A DNA stretch of 64,000 nt from Phoronis australis (taxonomy: Eukaryota > Phoronida > Phoronidae): contig NMRA01000281.1 in the NCBI GenBank assembly GCA_002633005.1, positions 282,108 through 346,107 of the forward strand. Direction: 5' to 3'. The notes under the pieces are model-generated. The model did not search any database, was not told the DNA's origin, and saw only the letters and a program-made list of their open reading frames with translations. Shown one piece after another: positions 38,401-47,107 of this stretch. The stretch's first letter is position 1, and every line of letters begins with the position of its first letter. Both the position numbers and the translations under genes were made by a program.

Positions 38401-41400
38401 TTGTTGACGTTCTTTCCACCACAGCATCCCAGTAAGTCAAGAGTGTGGACTAAGGCCCGTTTATACCCAGGTGTAGCTGGATATTTACGACACATCTCGG
38501 GGGGTGCTGCCGTTGAAGAGGTATACCGAAAGTGCCGCCCACTCAGAAGTGTAGCTTTTTCACGTCCGGCTTCTTCACGAAAGAGTGCCTTTTCCGACAA
38601 AATCCTCTGCAAAGCGTTTACTTCAGGAGCGCTATAGGGTCATAAAAATATAACACGCTCATTCGATCTTCAATTGTTGCCAAATGAGCCTACAAACAAG
38701 TCACAAACAATGAATGCACTTTTCAAATTCGCAATGTGTGGGTTGGCTAAACTTAATGAACTGACGCATTTTTTGGTTTCTATGCACTTGTTGGTAATGG
38801 AAATAAAATTTTATCACGGTTAATGTAATATTATGAGACAGATTTTATATACAAGGCTTAATTCGATTTTTGTTTTTAGCCAGCTAAACTGGGTGAAATG
38901 CAGCTTTAATTTTTTACGTGTACCCTCCCCCGACAAAAATATGGTCGAGTACCCCTCCCCCCGGATATTCCATTACTTTCGCCGATAACAACGTGGGCGT
39001 TTAAAGTGATGGAATTGGAATTGTGCCATGTATACCATTGTAGATAAAGTCACATCTAAATTTGAAGAATTTCGACGATGTCACGGTTGTGTAGACACCA
39101 TGTCGAAGTAAACGCTCCGCCAAAGAAGTGAAATACACACGAGTAACGATGTTGTTTACAGGCTGTGAATTTTGGTTTTAGTCATAGTCTATTGTGGCAT
39201 ATTGCTTGACACCCGAAAGGTGCGACAGCTGGTGTCTCTTTCACATGTTTATTACCTTCGATCGTGTTTAATTACGTGACTGTCTACTCAAGAAGTCATT
39301 TCCTCAACCCCTTCCACTCCACTGTGTTCGTATAAGTGTATGATCATTATTTATTGAGCTCTACATAAATTCGTTGTTGTAATTATTAGCAATATATCTG
39401 TTTGTACACACTTTCTAGCGCGACTTTTCGACAAGGATAATCCGAATTCAAAGCAAAGCAACTGAATCCTGTGGAACAGTGTCGAAAAGTCGCGCCAGAG
39501 CGTACGAGTTCAGATATTTGTTTGAGGTACGGGTGAACGTACATATATAGACCTATACTGTTTGTGATCATGTACACGACCAAAACCCAATCAAGAAAAT
39601 AAAAGCATAACCTTGTTTTTATAAATTTCCGCATTTAATTGATGTCACGAAGACTTTAAAGCACATTTCATTCCATTGTTTAAATGGCATCTGGTGGACG
39701 TTGAACGGTCTCACTTAAGCAACTGGTATGGTACACTAGCAATTTTGGTTGATCACAATTTATGATATAGAGGATTTCTATGAAATCATGTAAATTGTAT
39801 TATATGATACATCTGGTCAATAGGAATCATATTAACTGTTGATATAATTTACCGTACACGGTTTAATATCAATAGTTGTGATTTAAAGGATTTCTTATCA
39901 TTGAGCAATGATAAATGATCAAAAGAGGTTTTCCATGAATAATGACCAGATTGATATATCATTTATTACCAGTCTGGTATGAATTCACGTCAACCCAAAT
40001 GGGAGCGTTTTTCTTATTGATGTTACTTTGGTGCGACGGTGGGGCATTCATGGGCGAGAAGTAATAACGCAGTTAATGTAAGAACTTTTACACGTCCAAT
40101 GTGAAATGTTTTTCCTAAATCGATAAAAATGTCGTTAATGGTTTGATGTTTCTTTTATATACCAGTTTTTCACCTTTTATTTCGTAAATACGTCCGTAAT
40201 AGTATTCAGGGTAACACAGAAATATAAGTAATTTAACGTGAGTCATACGTGTACTACAGTTAACGGTAAATATTCTTCGATTTCGAACAGAATATGCTGG
40301 CAAAGTGATTTTTGCCAAAATTCTCAACAATGTGAATGAGAATGTACATTTTCTTCAATATTGTCATTTGAACAACTATCGCCCATAAATACATGCAAAC
40401 ATTCTGAGCGATATTTACAATTTGATAAGCCTTAGGAAAATATAGAATTGCATTCGTTTTGTGCTATAAACTGAAGAAACTGTTCATTGGGTGTAATATA
40501 TTAATTTTGTATTCATTTCATTATAAGAAATCACTTTATTTTACTTACTACTTTCAGGCAACGTCGATGCGATATGCCGCAAAACTTGTGAACGCTTCCC
40601 GAAGGCGAGTTGCACGTAAGTTAGTAGTCCGAAAAACAAAATCAAAGCGAAGCCATCGTAACCCCAACACTGCGGTTATAGAATTTCCCCTTGGCATGCT
40701 GAACTTTCATTTGCGCTGCCACTAATTCGTTTACGAATGAAAACGCTTCAGAAAAGCTAAGGACTGACCAGCCTTTCGGAAATTTGAGCTCTTTCATTCA
40801 GTAGCAGGTTATCGCACAGTTCGGCAGCAGGTTATAACACAATTCAGGGGCAGGTTGTCACACAATTCAGCAACAAGTTGTCACACAATTCAGTAGCTGG
40901 TTAACAAACAATTCAGCAGCAAGTTATGACACAGCTCAGTAGCAGGATATTGCACAGTTCAGCATCAGGTTATGACACAATTCAGTAGCAGGTTGTCACA
41001 CAATTCAGCAGCAAGTTATGGCACAACTCAGTAGCAGGATATTGCACAGTTCAGCATCAGGTTATGGCACAATTCAGCAACAGGTTGTCACACAATTCAG
41101 TAGCAGGTTGTCACACAATTCAGTAGCAAGTTATGGCACAACTCAGTAGCAGGATATTGCACAGTTCAGCATCAGGTTATGACACAATTCAGCAACAGGT
41201 TGTCACACAATTCAGTAGCAGGTTAACAAACAATTCAGCAGCAGGTTATTGCACAGTTCAGCATCAGGTTATGACACAACTCAGTAGCAGGTTATCACAC
41301 AGTTCAGCAGCAAGTTATGTCACAACTCAGTAGTAGGTTGTCACACAGCACAGTAGCAGGTTAGTTCCAACTCAATTTTGGTATAAACTCGAAGTAAAAG

Positions 41401-44400
41401 TGGCTATAAAGCCGCATGAGACAAAAATAGATTCATCTAAAAGAGGATGTACACGTCGTCATCGGCCCAAAGAAGATGTACACGTCGTCATCCATGTATA
41501 AACAATTGCTATCAGCAACGCATAAATTGTTCACAACTGTGAAGTCAGGTTTAAAAGGAGAAGGGTTTGCTCACATGCTCTCTCTTAAAAACGGACCTTT
41601 TCCTTGCTCTTGTGCTTGTTGATGCTTTGAATGATCTGTTTTAGGATGGAGAATAGAGAGTTGTGACATAGTTTGTGTGATTGAGCAACCTAGTTCATAG
41701 TTTTTTCAGGTTTGGAGTAAGACGGAATTTCTTCTCCAGATTCCAAATTGCAGTAAGGAGAACGTGATCTGATCAGTTATGCATAATTAGATTTGTGCCA
41801 TCTACAAAATGCCTGCCTGAATACAGTCATCGCATTTCAGTGCTATGAAGAATAGCACTCTCAAAGGATGGGACATCTGACTCCTCAGAGCTAAAAATGA
41901 AGTGATATTGATTCGGACATTCCGACCACAATTAAGTTGAAAAATGACTCTTTCATTTGCACCTGCCTCAACAATGGCACACGTGTACTAAATCGATGTA
42001 TTATGCCACCACTTCGTGTTCTGTGAATAACTCAAGATAAGAAGGCGTCAAGAAAAACAACAGGACGATTCGTCATATTTTCCGGCTCGTTACAAAACCA
42101 CTTGTTTACAACAGACACAGACGTCAATGCGTGCTAAAGCGTCATTTTGTGTGTACTTCTCCCCAGAGATGACGCTTTGAAAGCCGTACCGTATGTTGTG
42201 TGTACTTACATGTAGGACTGAAAGCAGATTGATAGAACAACAGATTTTGTAATAAAGCTTTCATTTACAAATCAATAAACCTAGCACCTGTGAAGATATA
42301 ATTACGGGTGACGTGCGTATATATATTCTAACCTTCGCATGTAATAAATTTCCCTTTGATCTTATTGAGAAGATGAGGTGCTAAATGCGTTAGAGCGTTG
42401 ATCAGAACTGGTCTAAACTAAGAACTGTTTGAAAAGTCTTAATAAATCAAGGAGTGCCGTCTTATTTGTCGCTTAGATAGTTTTGCAATTTTAATGTGAA
42501 TCTTCATTCGTCTCAGGTACTATAACTCGTACACTTAAGTGTACTGTCTAAAACCCCTTCAATCCTGGTTTCATCATTTTACCTTTATCCAGGAGACTAC
42601 TGGTTCTGAGACATGTTACTGCAATACTAAAGATAAAGCCAATTTATGTTGAATTCCTCTTCGTGAAACCTCCGAGCTTTGTGTTTTTCCCCACGGCCGT
42701 CCGTTAATTAACACATCCAAAACGTTAGTCACACGTGACGATATAGCGGTCTTCGCGTTTTGTGGTATGACGAGCGTGACAGTGAGTGGTTTTCTAACAA
42801 AGATTCTAACTCTTAAAAAGTGTCCTCCCCCTACCTTTAAACGGTGCTTTTATTTGGGGTACTAGAAAGGTAAAACTTATGCCATTTTGCGACGAGGGCT
42901 TACTCTACTCGGTATACAAAACCGAGGTTTACGCTTTTTTCAAGGCATCACTCTTGCAGATGTCAGAGGAAAATTTACTCACTATATTTTCGCGATCGAG
43001 ATTGTCAAGCGTTTTGCATCTAAAACCATTTGACAATGTTCATTTTCCAGAAAAAATTGTAACACGTGCGAGGCAAGATTCTGCATCGGCTACCTGGATG
43101 TGACAGAGTCATGTGACTTACTTCCGGTGTGTCCGCCGAAAGACCTCTTCCCTTGTTTTGTCAACCCTTGCCAGTTTGGACAATGCGAGCGGTTCCCAAG
43201 GGCAAAATGCATGTAAGTTGTTTCAATTGAGTACTTTTTCAAATCTAACACATATACCGGTACAGTCTAGTTATATTCTGGGCACTAATCTGTGTGTCAC
43301 TATACTTACTAACATGGCTTGGTTTGTTTTTGCGTGTATCTTCGCTTATACATAGATTTTAATGAACGGAAGCGCTATACAGCAACTCAAATTTAAACTA
43401 TTTAAGCCCTTAGCAAAAAGGCCATAAAAGGTTGACAAATGCACATAGTTCGACCATGATTGTGCTCTACAGTTCAACAAAAATTACCCGTTAGCATTCA
43501 ACAGACGCTTGACATCTGATACATAAGTCTCATCAGTGTTACACCAAAGGCGTCGAAGGTTCGGTGGTGGCAAAGCGCGTTTATATTAGAGGCAGTACTG
43601 TGTAATGCCATCAATGGGAATAAACGTCTTTTTGGTGCGAGTTTCAAAATAAAGAGTCTGTCTATCTTAAGGCAGTTACAAATTTCCTTTCCATTATAAA
43701 AATGATTTAGACCCTTACAGTTATGAAACTGGTATCGAGTGGCAGATTTAGGGTGGCAAGGGGCCATGCCCCCCTCCCAAAATTCTTCCAGATTCCATTT
43801 GGAAGTTCGGGGTGAGAATGTTTGACGGGCAAAATCTTGGCTTATACCCTGCTCTGTCCCCCAACTGTGAAGTGAACGACTGCTATAAATTAAACACACA
43901 TAAAGACGCGGGATCTAATCTTTGTACTCGATATAGGACTGACTAGCAATTACTTTTAACATTTTCATTCCATTTTTATACTAACTCAAGATATATGTTG
44001 ATTATTCTGTGTTGGACTGCATTGTGGTTTATGTGCCACTGGATGATTGTCTATTCCAAGCTTGCAACTGATAATCCTTAGACTCAACTCGAGATTTCGA
44101 GTAAAAACACGAAACTTCGAGTTCAGATCCGAACTTTTATCTTTAATGCTGAGGTCACCAAATGTAAACTGGGAAGAGACAGTCTTCCACGTATAAAGCA
44201 TAATGTACTCTGGCACAGAATAATAGATACATATCTTGCATTCGCACAAAGTAGACCAGAAATGGCAAAAATAATTTCGAGGTCGATTTGGAGTACAAAG
44301 ATTAGACCCTGGACTTAGGCGCAGGGTGTAATCTCTGAACTCAGACTCGATTCAGACTTCGTCANTGCAAAAGACCTGAAAGTTCATTATTACTTCTTGA

Positions 44401-47107
44401 GACCAAATTCTATAAGTTGGTATGCCACGGCGCGTTATTTCATGGTCTCAAAAATGCCGAACAGTCAGTTCTTTGCAAATGCAGAATACGGTTCTCATCT
44501 GAGAACGAGGCAAACTCAGGTTTATCTGATAGTGGTAAGTTGTCTTGATCTAGAGTTCGGTTCTCAGACAGAACACAGGTTGATAGGCGCTTTAAACTGT
44601 GGAGTGAACGACTGCTATAAATTAAACACACATAAAGACGCGGGATCTAATCTTTGTACTCGATATAGGACTAGCAATTACTTTTAACATTTTCATTCCA
44701 TTTTTATACTAACTCAAGATATATGTTGATTATTCTGTGTTGGACTGCATTGTGGTTTATGTGCCACTGGACGATTGTCTATTCCAAGCTTGCATCTGAT
44801 GATCCTTAGACTCAACTCGAGATTTCGAGTAAAAACACGAAACTTCGAGTTCAGATCCGAACTTTTATCTTTAATGCTGAGGTCACCAAATGTAAACTGG
44901 GAAGAGACAGTCTTCCACGTATAAAGCATAATGTACTCTGGCACAGAATAATAGATACATATCTTGCATTCGCACAAAGTAGACCAGAAATGGCAAAAAT
45001 AATTTCGAGGTCGATTTGGAGTACAAAGATTAGACCCTGGACTTAGGCGCAGGGTGTAATCTCTGAACTCAGACTCGATTCAGACTTCGTCATACCGCAT
45101 TGTACGAGTGCAAGGAGGTAAATTTAATCGAAGGGTGCCTTGAGCTTGGTAAATTTTCAATCGAATTGTGTTTCGAGCTAGTACAGCAATAAGATACCGG
45201 CCGGCTAGGTGAATCGGTAACAAGTGATCCGCTTGCCTATTTATGGATAACATTGTGCTCAAGTGAATGGACAGGTCATAATGAACTACGTTTTTTTCAA
45301 AATAACATATATGGGTGCACTATTAAGAGGAAATTTTCCGAATAAGCACTCCACTATCTGGACACTTTGACAATAGAACTTGTAACACCAAATAAACGCC
45401 CATGGGCGTTTTATCGGATGGGCTTGTCTACGGAAAATCCTGGTACGAGTTTATCTCTTACTATCTGCTTGATTCAATACGTCCTATTTACTTATTTCCT
45501 TACTCATATCCTCCATAGATGTGGAATTTTTATGAAATGGTAGATATGATGTTTGATCCGAAGGCAGATCTGTCGTTTAAGGCGAGTGTTCATGGAGGGT
45601 CCCTATAAGTATCAGTCGTCTTACGAGTAACTAGCATATCATTGATGTGCAGAGTTCTAATAGACTGTTCAGTCACGCATGACCACCATGGGGCGAACAG
45701 CCTAACAATACGTTATGTCACTGAAATGTAGTCTTCTCTCGTTAGGAAGGGGCAGATCTGCAGTCTGTTTAGGGGGTCGGACGTTAAACAAGCAGAGTAA
45801 GGCGCCGTATGTGTTTTTGACAGCGGACCAGACGTCTGATCTGCTTTTGATTGATTCGCTGCTTAAGAAATGTGTTTCATCAGGCTTCCAATACGTCCGA
45901 CGACGGTAGACAAATGTCCCATACCTATTCTCATTTCAGCCCCGATTACTGCCGTGGGTGTCGTGCACGTTACTTTACACACGTCTATTGGGGACTGGCT
46001 GCCGTCGAAATCACCGATTTGTGTCCTTTAGTGCGTTCAAAGTGTCCTGCTGACAAACCTAAGTCGGTGTGTGCAAAAGACCCCTGCGATAAAAAAGGTT
46101 CTTGCCGACGGTACCGCAGGAGGGCGATATGCAAGTGAGTTTGGAGTGGTATAAGCTTTCTTGGCAACACCACGCATATCTGTGTGAGATATTGCCGTGT
46201 CGAAAACGAGTGCTTTGCGTAGACGCAAGACATCTGCGAGAAAAGCAAAATCTCACAGTACCAGGCAAGACTCGAAGCGAGTGAACGGCTAGAGTTTCGC
46301 CGCTAGGCCTGCTCTCGAGATATTCGCTTACACTATCAAAATGGCGACCGCTGAAGTCACTGGCCGGAATGGCGAATTATGGGATAGAATTCACATTTTC
46401 CATTTCATAAACGAACATTTTCGCAATGTCCTGCGAGTGTCTTGCATCTGCAGAATGCGTCCCAGGTTGTGTTCGAATGTTGCCCTGGAGACAGAGCCGA
46501 TGCAATATTGGTGGCCTATTTCTTACAAGGAATGTACGTGATCCTATTGCTTTCGGCAAGTGGACTCGTGTGTGCCTTCATAAAATTGTTTTGAGCTGAG
46601 TAATGTTGCACATACAGTAGCATCATTTCTAAAATCTATTGGTCTATTTATACTGCAATGTTTTGGTCGGTCATTTCTCCGGTCATCTTCATGTGCTACA
46701 GCGCTCTTAGAAGAACAGACAAAGTTTTAAAAATCACGATAAATGTGTGGAGTATCGTTTATTTTTAAATTTATATAAGTTTCTGGAACGACTTAGACGA
46801 GTGAACAACTTAAAATGTTAGTTCAAAATTCCGCAATTTCCCCAATTACAAATAACCTTGATATGTTGCATGGCTCAGTCTGTTGTGAACGGTTCCCCCG
46901 AGTTAGAAATTTGGCAACTCACAATTACAAGTTCTTTTTACACTTTATCTGGTCCACTTGTTTAGACCATGCCACGTGGCCTTATACTAGGACATATATA
47001 AATACTATCATTCGTATTTTTCCAGGCCAGACTACTGTGGAGGCTGCCACGCCCGATACTTTATAAAGGTCTGGGGCAACTATAAAGAGGTGACTAACAG
47101 GTGCTAG
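35409..47107 (+). CDS. Secreted cysteine-rich protein with three 8-Cys modules (5 exons, spliced)
   Basis: Assembled by hand: 35,409-35,460; 40,558-40,615; 43,051-43,212; 45,940-46,134; 47,026-47,107. Every intron is GT-AG, all junction phases agree (1, 2, 2, 2) and the total is 549 nt, giving 182 residues plus TAG. Residues 1-18 are a signal peptide (hydrophobic core about 8-17), so the product is secreted. The rest holds 23 Cys in three modules ending at C58, C119 and C182. Modules 2 and 3 have eight Cys each, spaced C-x7/8-C-x4-C-x4/5-C-x7/8-C-x4-C-x2-C-x18/20-C. Shared blocks are C-E-R-F-P-[KR]-A-x-C, then P-D-Y-C-x-G-C-x-A-R-Y-F, then [EV]-[VI]-T-x2-C. Module 1 lacks the first two Cys and has an extra one (C48). 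Similar C-G-G-C-x-A-x-[FY] segments occur, as I recall, in uncharacterised invertebrate secreted proteins; I cannot name the family or a function. The product is small, Cys-dense and basic in module 3. Its long introns hold repeats and two assembly joins. Confidence 0.85.
35974..36413. repeat. Inverted repeats around a 390-bp core
   Basis: Arms at 35,974-35,996 and 36,391-36,413 are near reverse complements (GCCCC-x-x-GGG-x-CTCTTTCGGAAA). Just inside and beyond the right arm a TTATGTTGGCGGGG-like unit is repeated about three times. A probable non-autonomous foldback element in intron 1 of the Cys-rich gene; no target duplication could be fixed. Confidence 0.45.
36463..37185. repeat. 361-bp direct duplication across an N
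   Basis: Copy 1 (36,463-36,823) and copy 2 (36,825-37,185) are the same length and nearly identical (differences seen at GATATCGTAGG/GATATCGGAGG and ACAGACGA/ACAGATGA). They are separated by a single N at 36,824, and copy 1 stops inside the tandem repeat that continues after copy 2. Most likely two overlapping contigs or haplotypes joined without merging. Confidence 0.85.
37150..37383. repeat. 47-bp tandem repeat, about 5 copies
   Basis: Four full units and a partial one, each beginning ACTGTTCTCGCCCCCTGTGA and ending near TGTGATAAAG, with one- or two-base differences. It is the likely reason the assembly broke at the nearby N. Confidence 0.9.
37945..38632 (-). pseudogene. Coding-like minus-strand frame pair, probable frameshift
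   Basis: A frame open from about 38,632 to 38,292 reads like protein (E-K-A-L-F-R-E-E-A-G-R-E-K-A-T-L-L), after a possible acceptor CCTATAG. Where it ends (N-D-L-D-D-F, then stop) an overlapping second frame takes over (L-P-P-F-D-D-A-A-V-N-H-V-L-A-L-E-T) and runs to a TAA near 37,945. The hand-over without a splice donor suggests a frameshifted copy of a once continuous gene, or a sequencing error. No family was recognised. It lies antisense in intron 1 of the Cys-rich gene. Confidence 0.25.
39415..39498. mobile_element. 84-bp inverted-repeat element
   Basis: Left end CTAGCGCGACTTTTCGACA (39,415-39,433) and right end its reverse complement with one change (39,480-39,498), with about 46 bases between. 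No target duplication seen. A MITE remnant or stable hairpin inside intron 1 of the Cys-rich gene. Confidence 0.6.
40558..40615 (+). CDS. Cys-rich module gene, exon 2
   Basis: Acceptor TACTACTTTCAG, donor GTAAGT at 40,616; 58 nt, phase 1 in and phase 2 out. It codes the start of module 1: D-A-I-C-R-K-T-C-E-R-F-P-K-A-S-C. The block C-E-R-F-P-x-A-x-C recurs in exon 3, which is how this small exon was recognised. Confidence 0.85.
40797..41363. repeat. 23-bp minisatellite, about 25 copies
   Basis: Head-to-tail units close to TTCAGCAGCAGGTTATGACACAA, with recurring variants (TAGC, CAAC, GGATATTGCACAG). There is a higher-order pattern: the four-unit order repeats in places, as at 40,930-41,020, 41,020-41,110 and 41,140-41,230. 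It lies in intron 2 of the Cys-rich gene. Units are adjacent with no spacers, so this is not a CRISPR array. Confidence 0.95.
43051..43212 (+). CDS. Cys-rich module gene, exon 3
   Basis: Acceptor CATTTTCCAG, donor GTAAGT at 43,213; 162 nt, phase 2 in and out. It finishes module 1 (K-N-C-N-T-C-E-A-R-F-C ... D-V-T-E-S-C) and begins module 2 (V-N-P-C-Q-F-G-Q-C-E-R-F-P-R-A-K-C). Its reading frame differs from the longer open frame that overlaps it. Confidence 0.88.
43738..43862. mobile_element. MITE family B, truncated copy
   Basis: Begins AGTGGCAGATTTAGGGTGGC and matches the reverse complement of the element at 63,346-63,499 along its length (shared AAAATTCT, CTCCATTTGG-like, GAATGT-x3-A/G-CGGGCA, GGCT-x-ATAC-x-CTG). 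It stops at TGTCCCCC, before the second terminal repeat, exactly where the duplicated segment below begins. Confidence 0.6.
43863..45092. repeat. About 500-bp duplication across an N
   Basis: Copy 1 (43,863-44,364) ends at a single N (44,365). Copy 2 (44,595-45,092) lies in the sequence after the N, about 98 percent identical by eye with a 4-base deletion (GACTGACTAGC against GACTAGC). Copy 1 ends on GACTTCGTCA while copy 2 continues. A contig or haplotype overlap is the simplest explanation. It is in intron 3 of the Cys-rich gene. Confidence 0.8.
45394..45411. repeat. 18-bp perfect palindrome
   Basis: AAACGCCCATGGGCGTTT reads the same on both strands. It is in intron 3 of the Cys-rich gene, and no function is implied. 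Confidence 0.7.
45940..46134 (+). CDS. Cys-rich module gene, exon 4
   Basis: Acceptor TCTCATTTCAG, donor GTGAGT at 46,135; 195 nt, phase 2 in and out. It finishes module 2 (P-D-Y-C-R-G-C-R-A-R-Y-F ... E-I-T-D-L-C) and begins module 3 (K-D-P-C-D-K-K-G-S-C-R-R-Y-R-R-R-A-I-C). Confidence 0.9.
46180..46540. repeat. Dispersed repeat family C, copy 2
   Basis: Shares AAAATGGCGACC and GGGATAGAATTCA blocks with copy 1. TTCATAAACGAA and TGCGAGTGTCTTG occur in reverse orientation in the third copy (about 54,530-54,575). Lies in the last intron of the Cys-rich gene. Confidence 0.5.
47026..47107 (+). CDS. Cys-rich module gene, exon 5 (terminal)
   Basis: Acceptor CGTATTTTTCCAG, phase 2 in. It codes P-D-Y-C-G-G-C-H-A-R-Y-F ... 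E-V-T-N-R-C and stops at TAG (47,105-47,107) directly after the Cys that closes the other modules. The stop falling at a module boundary supports this as the true C-terminus. No clear AATAAA was seen close downstream. Confidence 0.88.

Noticed and set aside
41133-41333. Plus-strand frame rich in Ser/Gln/Arg
   Set aside because: Lies wholly within the 23-bp minisatellite, whose period is not a multiple of three.
40797-41363. Possible CRISPR-like array
   Set aside because: The units abut with no unique spacers, and the context is an animal intron.
42879-43103. 74-codon plus-strand frame over exon 3 of the Cys-rich gene
   Set aside because: Different frame from the Cys-module reading, which has matching splice sites, phase and homology to the other modules.
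43498-44977. Repeated minus-strand frames of 63-133 codons
   Set aside because: The 87-codon frame appears twice only because the segment is duplicated across the N; no family motif.
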